Part shown: piece after piece, positions 11,690 to 23,329 of the stretch
Position numbering within the stretch: position 1 is the stretch's first letter
Layout of the letters: the number at the start of each line of letters is the position of its first letter
Assembly (NCBI GenBank): GCA_023101885.1
Contig: JALPQD010000394.1
Location: 1,796,581-1,860,580 of the forward strand
Length of the DNA stretch: 64,000 bases
From: Typhlomys cinereus
Lineage: Eukaryota > Chordata > Mammalia > Rodentia > Platacanthomyidae
Reading direction: 5' to 3'
The notes under the pieces: generated by a model
Database searches by the model: none
What the model was told of the DNA's origin: nothing
Seen by the model: the letters and a program-made list of their open reading frames with translations, nothing else
Position numbers and translations under genes: made by a program

Positions 11690-12290
11690 CGAACCTATAG
11701 AATAGTTGAGGGAATAAAAATGTTACCTACAAGAAATTCACTTCACCAATATGTCCTACTCATATACACAAAGAGAATGAATTAATGTGTAAGAAAGGAG
11801 AGATATTTTCTTCAATGAAAATCTTGAAAAGGGCAGAAGTAGCTTTTTTATATCATAAATAATAGTGAAGAGAAGCACTAAAGGAATCAAAGAGTAATAA
11901 AGGGAACCTTTCAATGAGAAGATAAGAGTAATGTTAGTAAATATTCACCCTATATTGTAGGACTCTACTAAAAAGGATTATTCGATCTAAAAGGAGAAAT
12001 AACTTCTAATATGATAAGATCAAGAGACTTAAACCTCCCATCTTCATAAAATAACTGATCATACAGACAAAAATAATTAAAGCAGTCAAATTAAATTGCA
12101 GTCTAAATGAAATGAACTGTACACTTGCAGACTATTCCATTCTACAACTAACTCTGAACAGTACATTTTTTTCTGTAGCCTATAGTACATTCTATTTAAA
12201 AATTGTGAATCCATGAAACAAGACAAAAACATTAAAAGAATGATGGTTGTGATGGAAGAAAAAATAAATAGCTGAAGATGCGTAATTCAG
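11690..12290 (+). mobile_element. Ancient LINE-1 endonuclease-region fragment
   Basis: Ordered matches to the L1 ORF2 endonuclease region: 'ctacaagaaattcacttcacc' near 11730, 'aggagaaataacttctaatatgataa' near 11990 and 'cattctacaactaactctgaacagtacattttttt' near 12140. It is very diverged. The LY6E pseudogene is inserted just downstream. Confidence 0.55.
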
Positions 12291-12357
12291 TATGAGTAAC
12301 AATAACAGTGTGTCTAAACTGAAAAGTCAGAGGACTTTATAAAAAGTTCAAAAGATG

Positions 12358-13414
12358 GAATTCCAGCCTCTCAGTTCAGTCCCAGTGTAGGCAGGGCCAG
12401 TGTATATCTGTTACCCATAGCATGACGATATTCCTGTCTATGATGCTGACTGCTCTTCTGGGTGTGGTACAAGCTTACAGTCTACTGTGCTTCTCCTGTA
12501 CCAATGAGAAAAGCAATTGGTATTGCCTGAAACTAACTATGTGCTCAGACCAAGAGAAATATTGTGTGACCGTGTCTGCATTGAGACACCTTTGATACAG
12601 GCGAATATGGACTGCTTTTTCAACTGTCCTGGCCCAGGTGTTAATGAGGAGTAGCATCTGTGGATATCCCCTGCTTCCAGAGCTTCCTCTATAATAGCAC
12701 AGCGGACCTTGGGCTCTTGCACCAGCACCACACTGCTGGACTTTAAATACCATCTCAGCCTGCTGGTTCTGCTGAGATTGGATCATTTACCACTCCAATC
12801 CCATCTTTCCACATTCCTCCAACTCAGAAAGAAAAGTCTAGCCCCTTTGAGGTCCCGGGGGGAGGGGTGTGCATCAGAGCTTCCTCTAGCCCCAGCAAGA
12901 TGTGTCTACTTCCACCCTCTGAGACTCAGCTCCAGACACCGAACTGCTTTGTCCCAAGTAAGGACAGCTCCTCTTCATTTCAGGGCCAATCATATGATCT
13001 CTCTTGGGACCAGGAAAGGTGTGATATGTCTTTGGAATCTTAAGGTACCATAGTTAGGACTCAGTACTGAGGACACCAGAGGGGAAATCTAAGTCTCTGG
13101 TCTGTGTGAAATGAGTGTAGGCTTGTGAATGTGCAAGGTGGATATGTTTGGCAGGGCCAATATATGAGTGAAGTCATTTGGGTTGGTTAAAGAGGTACTG
13201 TAAGATTATGGAGAGGGGACCCCCAAGTTCCACCAAAGAAAGCCCTTTCCTTTGGAATATCTTCAGTCAGGTTGTCCTCACTTAAGAAGGGCTGACACTA
13301 CAGGTATACACTCCCACCCCCAGATCCGACTTGAGGTCCTGCCTGACCTGTCTGAACACACTGTCTTCCTACTATTATTCTGGTCCTCAGATAAACCATA
13401 TTCCCATTCCACCA
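12358..13414 (+). pseudogene. LY6E: Processed pseudogene of LY6E
   Basis: LY6E encodes a small GPI-anchored Ly6/uPAR-domain surface protein. The ATG at 12422 opens a frame with a signal-peptide-like start (MTIFLSMMLTALLGVV), then the Ly6 cysteine pattern LLCFSC...YCLK...C..QEKYCVTVSA, matching the N-terminal half of LY6E closely. A TGA at 12593-12595 stops it after 57 residues. Beyond that, shifted frames still recall the LY6E C-terminus (a 'CPGPGVN' piece, then a leucine-rich GPI-signal-like 'LSLLVLLRL'). About 600 bp of 3' UTR-like sequence follows to 13414. The copy has no introns and is flanked by near-perfect 17-bp duplications, 12341-12357 and 13415-13431 (16 of 17 bases), so L1 machinery inserted it. 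It should not yield a functional protein. Confidence 0.87.
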
Positions 13415-13479
13415 AAAAAGTTCAAAAAATGCCACATAAACAAATGTAATTATGCTACACACAAGAGAAATTTAAAAAT

Positions 13480-14290
13480 TTCTTCCAAAATTTGAATATG
13501 GAAGCACAATATACTCCATTGCATATAATGTAGGAAAGCAATATTAAGATGAAAATTTGTTGTCAAAAATCACATTGACCAACTTAAAACTTTCAAGACA
13601 ATGATCCAAATAAAAATACTCATTGCATATTTATAGAACAAAGAAAATAAATAAAAATTTTATAGAAGTGTAAAAGATCCCAAATACTCTAGCACGAATG
13701 GCAAAATGAACCAAGGCAAAAATACTGCACCTGACTTCAAACAGTATAATGTGGACATATAAAGAGACAAATGGATCACAAGAAAAGAATTGAATGTTCA
13801 ATAGTCCCACAAAATTGTAAACAAATTCTTTTGTCAAAGATGCTAAGAATATGTGCATACATTATATATTATTTTTAAAAAATATTCCTTGGAAAATCGA
13901 GTGGCCGTAGGTGACTGAAAGTCTGACACTGGCTTTTATCAAATAAAAAAGATTGAAGAATTTAAATATAACACTTAAAACCATGAAACTATTAGGAGAA
14001 AATATATAGAAAAAAGCTTAAAGACTTTGGAAATGGTGACAACAAAAAAGGCAAATGTTTGCAATATATACAATTTCAAAAGTGTTCAATACGTAAAATA
14101 TATAAGGAACACAAGTATCTCACTGGATAAAGGAATTACCCTAATTAAATTTGTCAACAAACTTAAATGTGCATTTCTCAAAAGATAAGAACTGAATATC
14201 TGATATATGATAAAATCCTCATCAATACAAACAATCAGGGAGTACAAATTAAGATGGCAGCAAGTTATTATTAATTTTTCCTTTCTTCAA
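13480..14290 (+). mobile_element. Ancient LINE-1 (L1M-like) ORF2 fragment
   Basis: The plus strand follows distal ORF2 order: 'aaatactgcacctgacttcaaac' near 13720, 'agtcccacaaaattgtaaac', 'accatgaaactattaggagaaaatat' near 13980, 'atatataaggaacac' near 14100 and 'cttaaatgtgcatttctcaaaag' near 14160. It is heavily decayed, with no open frame. The LY6E pseudogene separates it from the endonuclease-region fragment at 11690-12290, and the two may be pieces of one old element. Confidence 0.65.
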
Positions 14291-15149
14291 GTAAAATGAC
14301 TAATTTATGCAAAGAATAAACAGACGCTGATCAAGAATTTAAACATTTTTTTTACAAATAAAGATCAGTGATTTATTAAGAACTAAATACCTCACTCTCA
14401 GTTGGACATGCTTTAGTAAATGGATTTTACTTTACCTTACTTTCAGTAACATGGAGATGAGCACAATACATCATTTGACTAAAGAAGCAAAATTGTGAGA
14501 CTCAACATGTTCCGAGAAAATATTTTATAAATTCAAAATCTATCATAATAAAAGCTCAAATTTAAGTATAGAAATGCTGATAAGTGTTATAAAATTAATA
14601 ACTTTCTTACATAACAATGTCATACTGAAAGTTATCTATCAGTAACAAAACAGTAATGTTAATTTAATAAAATGCATAAGATACAGCAAGAAATAAACAA
14701 AAACTTGTAAGAATTTGCAAATAGAAAACAAAGAGTCTGCATATTGTATATGAAGCCAGCACACAAAAAATAGTATTTTTATGTAAGCACCCACAGCCAA
14801 AAAATACAACTTTAAAAGATACATAACATGTATATCATAACATGATATCTTAAGTGAGTACATTTCTAGAAATCAACTTAAGAAAATAGATAAGTCAGTT
14901 CTACACAGGAAATTGTAAAACATTATGAAAGCAACTAGAAACATGAAAACCAAGTGCAGAAAATTTTTCTGTTAAGAAGCAGATAATCAGTATCTTAGTC
15001 TTTGCAAGTTGGTTGTCTCTGCACAGCTTCCCAACTCTACATTACATTGCCAATGCAAAAATAAGTGGGTGTAGCTATGTTCTGATACAACTTTGTTCTC
15101 AAATCAAGTACAGGACTGAATTTAACGCTGAAAACTAACGTTTGCCAAC
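14291..15149. other. No feature recognised
   Basis: AT-rich sequence without a supported gene or identifiable repeat. Confidence 0.5.
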
Positions 15150-18100
15150 TTATTTTTTTAACATTTTTATTATTATTTCTGCTCATACAAACTTAATAGA
15201 AACACTGGTTTCCTCCCTCCCTCCTCCTCCCCCTGACACCCTGCTCCCCCTTCCCTCACCCCTCCCAGTGCCATCCCCCCAATCCCTGGAGAATCCTTTA
15301 ATGTGCATGCCTGACTCTCCTCTGGGCCCTCCTCTCCGATGACGTACAAGGACCCAGTGGCATTTCCCTGAACCCTTTCCTGTGTTCACCTTAAGCATAG
15401 GAACACTACTGTGGCTGTCGATCCCTTGCCTCCAAGGATCTTGGTGCCTTTAGCAAATGCTAGGTCATGCAAAGTCCAATTATGATTGCTTCGGCCCTAA
15501 TTTATGTGGAGTATCTTGCATATCATTGCTCCTCCCAGACTTGTGCTCTTACAATCTTACTGCCCCCTCTTCTGCGCATTTCCCCGAGCTTCAGGATGGG
15601 GAGAGATTAGGCTGGCCTAGTTCTATGTGGTTGATATAGAGTCTCTGAAATTCTGGATTATGGTTTGTTGATTTTCGTTGGCAGTTTTGCTGCTCCTGCA
15701 ATGCCCTTCACTCCATCCTGATGGGTATTGTATGTCACCCCTTGCAGTCCTTGATGGAGGCCTATTTTCTCTGCTAAAACATGGTCCCCTCTCTCCATGT
15801 TTCTGGTGTGGCCCTCCAACCCATCCCTCCTATTCATAATCCTTGCAATTACTGTAGGTATTACATAGATTTATCTTTGAGTGTCTCTAGGTGGGTTGGG
15901 TGGGTTTGGTATTAGGAGCCACCTATTAGGAAGTACATATGGTGCTTAATTTTCTGAGTCTGGGATACTTCACTTAATATAATTGTTTCTAATGACATCC
16001 ATTTCCCGGCAAATTCCAGTAATTGATCATTTTTGATGGCTGAGTAGTACTCCATCATTGTATAGATATACCACAATTTCCTTATCCACTTGTCAACTGT
16101 AGGACATTTGGGCTGACTCCATGACTTTGCTATTGTAAACAGTGCTGCTATGAACATGGTCATGCTTGTGCTATAGAGGTGAATTTTTGCTGTATGGGGG
16201 AGTTATTCCCAGAAGTGGAATAGTAGGGTCATATGGCATTTCAATCTTTAATGTCTTTAAGAATCTCCAGTCGTCTGGCCAGAGTGGTTGTATGAGCCTG
16301 CATTCCCACCAGCAATGTAGGAGTGTTCCCCTCTCTCCACATCCTCTCCAGCATTTGTTGTTGTTTGTATTGTGGATTTTTGCCATCCTGACCGGGGTGA
16401 GATGATATCTCAGGGAAGTTTTGATCTGCATTTCCCTGAGGGATAAGGAAGTGCAGCATTTTTGCAGATATTTGTTAGACATTTTAATTTCATCTCTGGT
16501 AAAGTTTCTTTTAAGTTCCAGGGCCCATTTGTTAATTGGTCCATTAGTTTCCTTGGTGTTTAGTTTTCTAAGTTCCTTGTGCACTATAGATAATAGAGCT
16601 CTATCAGATATATGGTTAGTGAAGAATTTCTCCCATTCTGTGGGGTGCCTTGGAGCTCATGTTACAATCTCTTTATCTGAACAGAAGCTCTTTAATTTCA
16701 CAAGATCCCAACTGTTGAGAGTTGGTAGCAGTGACTGTGCCATTGGATGTCTGTTTAGGAAATGTTGGCCTAGCCCAATCAGCTTGAGGGAGTTCCCTGT
16801 CCTTTCAACTATGGTTTTTATAGTCCCTGGCCTTATATCAAGGTCCTTGATCCATTTGGAATTAAGTCTTGTACATGGTGACAAGTACGGGTCCAGTTTT
16901 AATCTTCTGCATGTGGAGATCCAGTTTTGCCAGCACCATTTGTTGAAGATGCTGTTCTTTTTCCATTGGATTCTTTGGGCCCCTTTGTCAAAGACCAAAT
17001 GGCTGTAACTTTGTGGGCTTATATCTGGGTCTTCAGTCCTTATCCATTGATCTGTGTGTCTATTTTGGAGCCAGTACCAGGCTGTCTTTATAACTATGGA
17101 TTTGTAGTATAGACTAAGGTTTGGTATGGCAATTCCTCCAGCTGTGTTTTTGTTACTCAGGATTGTCTTTGCTATCCTGGACCTTTTGTGCCTCCATATG
17201 AATTTTGAGATTGTTTGGTAAACCTTTTTAAAGAATTGCTTTGGGATTTTAATTGGTATAGCATTGAATTTGTATATTGCCTTTGGTAGGATGGTCATTT
17301 TTACGATGTTGATTCTGCCGATCCAGGAACATGGGTGGTCTTTCCACCTTCTGGTGTCTTCTGCAATTTCTTTCTTTAAGGTTTTAATGTTTTCATTGTA
17401 AAGGTCTTTTACCTCCTTGGTTAGGTTTATACCAAGGTATTTCATTGTTTTAGGGGCTATAGTAAATGGGATTGTATCTCTTAGGGCCTTTTCACTTCTT
17501 TCATTCTGGGCATATAGGAAGTCCTCTTATTTTTGTACATTTATTTTGTAACCTTCCACCCTGCTGAAGTTCTCAGTTAGTTCCAGGAGCTTCCTGGTGG
17601 AGTTTTTGGGATCACTCAGGTATAAGACCATGTCATCTGCAAATAGGGATAGCTTGACTTCTTCCTTGCCGATTTGAATCCCTCTTATGTCCCTTTCTTG
17701 TCTTATGGCTTCAGCTAAGACATCAAGTACAATATTGAATAGAAGTGGTGAGAGTGGACAGCCTTGTCTAGTTCCTGATCAAAGTGGGAATGCTTCCAGA
17801 TTTTCCCCACTGAGCATAATCCTTGTTGTGGGCTTGTTGTATACAGCTTTTATTATATTGATAAGGGTTCCTTCCATTCCTGTTGGATCTTGTCAAAAGC
17901 TTTTTCCGCATCTATCGAGAGTATCATTTGGTCTTGGATTTTGGACTGGTTTATATGATGAATTACATTTGTTGACTTGCGTATGTTGAACCAACATTGT
18001 GTGCCAGGGATGAAGCCTACTTGGTCCCTGTGAATGATCTTTTTGATATGTTTTTGAATACAATTTGCTAAGACTTTGTTGAGAATCTTTGCATCTGTGT

Positions 18101-19463
18101 TCATCAGAGAGATTGGCCTATAGTTTTCTTTTCTAAGGGAATCTTTATTAGGTTTTGGGATTAAAACGATATTAGCTTCATAGAAGGAATTTGGTAGTGT
18201 TCCTTCCTTTGCTATTTGATGGAAGAGTTTAAGGAATATTGGTGTTATTAACTCCTTAAATGTCTGGTAGAACTCTGTGCTGAATCCATCTGGTCCAGGA
18301 CATTTTTTGCTGGGAAGTTTCGAGATTACTTCTTCAGTTTCTTCATATGTTATAGGACTATTTAAATAATTCACAACTTCCTGATTCAATTTAGGTAAGT
18401 TGTGTTTACTTAGAAATTCATCCATCTATTTTGTGTTGTCAAACTTTACAGAGTATAAGTTTTTGAAATATGATGTTATAATTCTCTGGATTTCTAGGAT
18501 ATCAGTAGTGATAAGTCCATTTTCATTTCAAATTTTCTTAATTTGGGTTTTCTCTCTCTTGCTTTTGGTTAATTTAGCTAGGGGTGTATCTATCTTATTG
18601 ATTTTTTCAAAGAAGCAGCTTTTTGACTGATTGATTTTTCTCTATTGTTTTCCTAATCTCGATTTCAGATATTTCTCCCCTTATTTTGCTAATCTCTCTT
18701 CGACTACTTTTGGGATCGGATTGCTCTAGTTTCTCTAAAGCTTTACGCTGTATTGTTAAGTTATTTATTTCTGATGTTTCCATTTTTTTGATGTAGGCAT
18801 TAAGAGCTATGAACTTACCTCTTAGGACAGCTTTCATTGTTTCCCAGAGATTTTGGTAAGTTGTATTTTCATTATCCTTTGCTTTCAGGAAATCTTGAAT
18901 TTCTTTTTAAATTTCTTCCTGAATCCAGTTCTCATTAAGCATCATATTGTTAAGTTTCCAGGAGTTAGTGTATTTTCTGTTGTTTGTTATGTTGTGGATG
19001 TCCAACTTTAGGCCGTGGTGGTCTGATAGGGCACAGGTTAGAATTTCAACTTTCTTGTATATGTGTAGATTCATTTTGTGGCCCAATATGTGATCTATTT
19101 TGGAGAATGTTCCATGTGCTGCTGAGAAAAATGTGTATTCTTTGGTCCGTGGATGAAAAGTTCGATAGAGATCTGTAAGGTCCATTTCTTTAAAGGTTTG
19201 ATTAAGTTCCAAAGTGTCTCTGTTAGGGTTTTGACCTGTTGTTCTATCCCATGTTGAGAGGGAAGTGTTGAAATCCCCAAGAATTATCATTTGGGAGTTG
19301 ATTTCTTGCTTTAGACGCTGTAGGGTTTTCTTAATGAATGTGGAGGGGCCCGTATTGGGTGCATATATGTTCAGTATTGTGAAGTCTTCCTGGTGAATTG
19401 TACCTGTGACTAAAATGTAGTATCCATCTGTGTCTCTTATGATTTACTTTGGTTTGAAATCCA
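15150..19463 (-). mobile_element. Young LINE-1, 5'-truncated in the endonuclease domain
   Basis: The element is 4.3 kb in minus orientation. The A-rich 3' end is at 15150-15185, the 3' UTR (purine tract on the minus strand, pyrimidines at 15210-15270) runs to about 15908, and ORF2 extends to 19463, where similarity to the full-length copies stops inside the endonuclease coding region. It is close in sequence to the L1s at 22918-29279 and 53245-59563. It lies head to head with the former, with 3.5 kb between them. No clear target duplication was found. Confidence 0.9.
15909..19463 (-). pseudogene. LINE-1 ORF2, truncated and disrupted
   Basis: ORF2 encodes the endonuclease/reverse transcriptase that drives target-primed reverse transcription. 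Here only part of the endonuclease domain, the linker, reverse transcriptase and C-terminal zinc-finger region remain, in several frames. Open blocks are 18907-19290 (LGDFNT and [12 protein letters not shown] motifs), 18607-18837, 17853-18425 (reverse transcriptase N-terminal blocks), 16657-17445 and 16171-16584 ([10 protein letters not shown] zinc-finger region). The in-frame TGA at 18528-18530 is shared with both full-length copies. The TAA that those two share in the reverse transcriptase is absent here (serine codon at that position). A further TGA near 17783, also found in the 22.9-kb copy, is a CGA-to-TGA change and could be recurrent. Confidence 0.88.
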
Positions 19464-20030
19464 AGGAATTTAAGCATTTTTACCATAAAAATAATAGCCG
19501 TAAGAATAGAAATTTTTATACTAATTTTAGTATTCTCCAATACATCTGTGTGTGCTGAATTAGAACATTTTGTTATAGTTTTATATATTCATGTATCAGA
19601 ATAATTTAATTCACAAAAATATTAAAATGATATCATAGATATATATTTAACAGGACCCAGAAAAACAAAACATAATTATTTGTACTTTCATATTTCATAA
19701 TATAGCTAAATAGATTTTATCTTATTATATTTAATTCACTAATGCTGAGAACCATGAATTTCCTAATCTGTAGCTATTTCTGTTTTTTAATACAATGCTT
19801 ATAATGGTATTAATTTGCAGGTGAGTGGTAATTGTCCCTTTTGTCTCCTACTGAAAACCACTAGACATATTTCTTTTATCATGAATACCTGATATTTGGA
19901 ATTGCAGAAAATCTGGAAGAATAGAAATAGATTATAATCAGAAATAGATGTTAAATGTTAAATTATGTTCCCTCAATATTGATATGATATAGTCGAAATT
20001 TCCATTCTTAAAGGGAACCATTATGCACTA
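19464..20030. other. No feature recognised
   Basis: AT-rich, with no supported gene or recognisable repeat. Confidence 0.5.
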
Positions 20031-21140
20031 TTTTTCCATTTTTATTTATTTTTTCTATTTTCACAAAATGTATTGAGTATTCATCCCAGCTTCTCTCCCT
20101 CCCCCCTCACTCTCATTCCCTTCCCTCCCATTCACTGCCTTCTCTTAAGCATTCCCTCCCACTCCCTCCCACCCTTATGCCTGTATGCTTCTATGGACTT
20201 CAGGGTTCACTCTAGCTTGTCTAATCCTGTCTTCAGCCACCCCAGTGACAGGTGTATTTCCTTTTACTTATCCAGTTTTAGATCCAAAGGTTTCCACTAT
20301 GAGTTTCCATTCTATGGGTATAATAGCAGATGCCCATAGAGCAGTTTGATATACTGTCTTCTTACCAATAGGTTTACTGGCTGTCTTCCCTACTGATCTA
20401 TTTCCTTCCTTTTTTTAGGTTCTTGTTCTCATTACAATACCAGAGATGCATACCATATTGACAAATGGGTCTTGAGTCCAATCAGAAAGCAGTTGGTTGT
20501 TTCCTTGGTGCTCATGCCACTATTATACTGGTGGTCACCTGTTGCTATGTTGATTTAAATTGCAACTTACAGATCTCATGCCATTGATGGGGCTTGTGTT
20601 TATTTTTCTCCCCCAGCGGCTTCCAAAATAGTCCTTGATGCTGTGTAAGCCATTCAGCAAGGAGGAAGTCCTCAGACCAGTTCCAGTTGTTATATTTTGC
20701 TCATTTTCTGTAATTCATTTGTGTTGCATCTTCAGTAATAGGGTCTTACTGACAATTTTTGGAGAGCAACCAAGAGTCATGGCAAAAGCCTATATTGTTT
20801 TGGGTCCTTTAAGACCTCTCTGACCAGAATTTTATCAGGAAGAGCAACATTGATGTTACTTTTCTATAATTTTGTCCCTGGGTTCTACGTGGATCAACCC
20901 AAGGCTCTTGTTCCTTTGTTTTTCTCAGTCTTTGTTCCTCCTCCCAGGGACTGCTCATTCTTATTGGTTTCTTCAAAAGACATTTTTGACATATTACTAG
21001 CATACAATATTCCTTTGGGATTGCTACCCATAATCTTTGTTTTTTCTAAAAGTTCTTCTGTCCCTCCTACATCCATATCCCTCCTGTCCCATCCTCTTTT
21101 TACCTGCTATGCATTTTTCTCAATTATTCCCTAAATTGAC
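20031..21140 (-). mobile_element. Probable old LINE-1 3' end, minus strand
   Basis: It begins with a T-rich stretch, then a pyrimidine-rich tract (20090-20170: ctccct, ccctccca repeats), as in the reverse complement of a rodent L1 3' UTR. About 900 bp of lower-similarity sequence follows. It differs from the young L1 3' UTRs here, so it would be a separate subfamily. The upstream boundary is uncertain. Confidence 0.45.
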
Positions 21141-21199
21141 CTTATTTGGAAGGATGGTAGCTATACATCTTTATATTAAGCTATCCTTTATTAAGAAAA

Positions 21200-22215
21200 A
21201 ACCTTAGGCAAAAAAAATGGCATCATTATAAAAACAGACCGGAGCATAGGAAGGTAACCATTTGATCCTTGGAATTATAATGCCATCAATACAATAAAAA
21301 GAAGATTATAAGAAAGACTCTGTAATAGCTTCTTCTCTATTGAAGTTTGTCTACATATTACTGATAAAACCACTATCAAACAAGTTAGAACAGGAAGTTT
21401 TATTCTTGCTTGCAATTCTGCTATGTTCATAGACCAGCTTGATAGTAGAGTTCATAAAAACATTGTCACAGTTAGGAACAAGTGTCAACTTGACAGTTGA
21501 GGGCTTTGAGCTCTGGATATATTTGCGGGAAATTATTGGTTGGGCTAAGCCCAGAGCAAATCTGCAGGAGATTATCTGGCTGATGGGGAAGGCCCCCAGG
21601 TGGGTGTGATTAGGCCTTGAATAAAACACAGAGAGCTGGTTGAGAGAGTTGGCATCCTTGTGTGCACTTGGCCAGGCATGCTGGTCTGGCAAGTAAGGAT
21701 TGTCCCTCTCTCAGCTGCTATGTGGTGATGGTGTGGCCAGTTCCCTCAGCACTGGTATTGGGGCATGCTGTCCCATCAAGCTGAACTACAGAATGTAACT
21801 GGACTATGAGTAAGAAAATAAGCCCCTCGTTTCTTTAAGCCATTTGATGGTCATTTATCAGCAACCATGCAGGCTGACTGCAACAAATACCAAGAGCCAA
21901 GGGAACTGGCCAGGACATAGCTATAGTAATTATTAAGAAGTGTCCAATTCCTCACCTGTCAGTCTGCCAAAATATGACAAACTGTTCAGTGAGCTCTACA
22001 CATCTTATTCACCTGTCCAGAGAATAGTCCCTTCCACTAGTGGCTTTGGCTTTGTCAGACACTCTCTTCCAACATTGTTTAATGCTTGTCGTAACTTCTG
22101 ATTGTCACAGATATGCTCAGAGATCAGGCTTAGGTTGTCAGATATCTAACTAGCACATTCTTTAAGATCTTGAACAGCATGTAGCCTTGATAACAACTTG
22201 CTGTCAAACTGATGG
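21200..22215 (+). repeat. Unidentified interspersed repeat, copy 1, split by a hAT element
   Basis: Sequence on both sides of the URR1-like insertion (21464-21885) resembles 47816-48250. Shared blocks are 'agtttgtctacatatta..gata', 'attcttgctt..aattc...cagcttg.tag.agagttc' and, after the insertion, 'agctct..acatcttattcacctg'. Removing the hAT makes the two copies collinear. I do not recognise the family; an old LTR is one possibility. Confidence 0.5.
21464..21885. mobile_element. URR1-like non-autonomous hAT element, copy B
   Basis: About 422 bp, beginning tgtcacagttaggaac and ending ggctgactgcaaca. It is collinear with copy A (11232-11648) along its whole length, including the 'gagagctggttgagagagttg' and 'catttgatggtcatttatcagcaa' blocks. 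There is no open transposase frame, and no perfect target duplication is seen. Confidence 0.75.
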
Positions 22216-22900
22216 TATCTAGAATTGTAAAAAGAAAATTTTATTTTTTAAAGTCACTTAGTTTTCCCATAATTTATCTTGGAAACCCTAACACAGCAAT
22301 ATACTACACGATGGAAAAGGTGTACAAAAACTTCATTTTGGTGTCTAGAGTGTTATTAGAAGTTGCAATTATAATAAAATTTGGTTGCACAGCAGCATCC
22401 TGAAGTGGAGGGGTATTTTTGAAGTAAACAAGCTAATAACTAGAGAAAGAGAAGGCTTTGAATCAAAAATTGCCTTCTTCTGTTTGCTAGTTTGAAGAGT
22501 ATCCAAGAATATCTGTTTTAGATGTGAATGAGAAAATATATATGCAACAAAGAAAAGAAATGACATAAGCATTCATAATTCAATTTGAATTTTATTGGTA
22601 ATAATTTTAAATTCATCAATCCAATACAATGAACATAATGTGATCCTAAATTTAAATTTCAAATATCTTTTATCTAACTAAATTTTCATGTAAATATCAT
22701 GATAAAATGATTGAATAATGTCTACTGGTAACAACACAGAAGGATACTTATCAATTCCTAGCACTTTATTCTGAAGCATAAATATTAGTACTATGTACAA
22801 ATACTGACTTAAGATGAATTAAAAAAAACAATGAACAAGTCTCAGAAAAATTAAACTTTCATTTTATTTATTAATAAATACTACTCTAGTAATTCTTCTT
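22216..22900. other. No feature recognised
   Basis: AT-rich sequence ending in the 17-bp target site of the next L1. Confidence 0.5.
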
Positions 22901-22917
22901 AAAAAGTTCATATACTG

Positions 22918-23329
22918 TCCCTTTCACCCCATCCCGCTCCGCCGGTCCGGATGCACCCGCGGGGTACAGCCGGGCCTCACCCCGCTACCTAGGTAAGTCT
23001 CCGCCCACGCACCGCCCACCAGGACCCCAGGTCAGCCCAAAGGGACCCAGCTCCGACCCCACCATCCTGCCGGAGCCGCGCTCAGGGCCAAGGGATGAGG
23101 AGGACATCCCCCTGCTCCCGGGCCCCCTCCCAGCTGCCCTCGGGTTAAATAGCTCCACGCCAACGCCCCCGTCCTCCCTTTACCCCACCCCACTCCACCA
23201 GTCGGGACACGTGCGTGCCAGGCCTCACCCTGCGACCTAGGTAAGTCTCCGCCCACGCCTGCCCACCAGGACCCCAGGCCAAATACTTTAGTTTAGTGAA
23301 ATAGAAAGATCTTAAGAGTTAAAACGACA
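22918..23329 (+). promoter_or_regulatory. LINE-1 5' UTR: 1.6 tandem promoter monomers
   Basis: A GC- and CpG-rich block in AT-rich surroundings. The unit starting tccctttcacccc at 22918 recurs at 23175 (tccctttacccc), and the cctaggtaagtctccgccca block recurs at about 22988 and 23236, giving a 248-257-bp period. The second unit is partial and runs into ORF1. A TATA-like TTAAATA at 23145-23151 sits 30 bp upstream of the second unit's start, the base equivalent to the element's own first base. Monomeric L1 promoters are known in mouse and rat. Confidence 0.8.

Noticed and set aside
12475..12786. 103-codon minus-strand frame
   Set aside because: Antisense of the LY6E pseudogene, whose similarity is clearly on the plus strand.
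16421..17008. 195-codon plus-strand open frame
   Set aside because: Antisense of L1 ORF2; the same antisense frames recur at 27072-27469, 38517-38747 and 54978-55325, which shows they are by-products of ORF2 codons.
22920..23270. CpG-rich block as a host promoter or CpG island
   Set aside because: It lies inside the target duplications of the L1 and is its 5' UTR. The same applies to 59230-59560.
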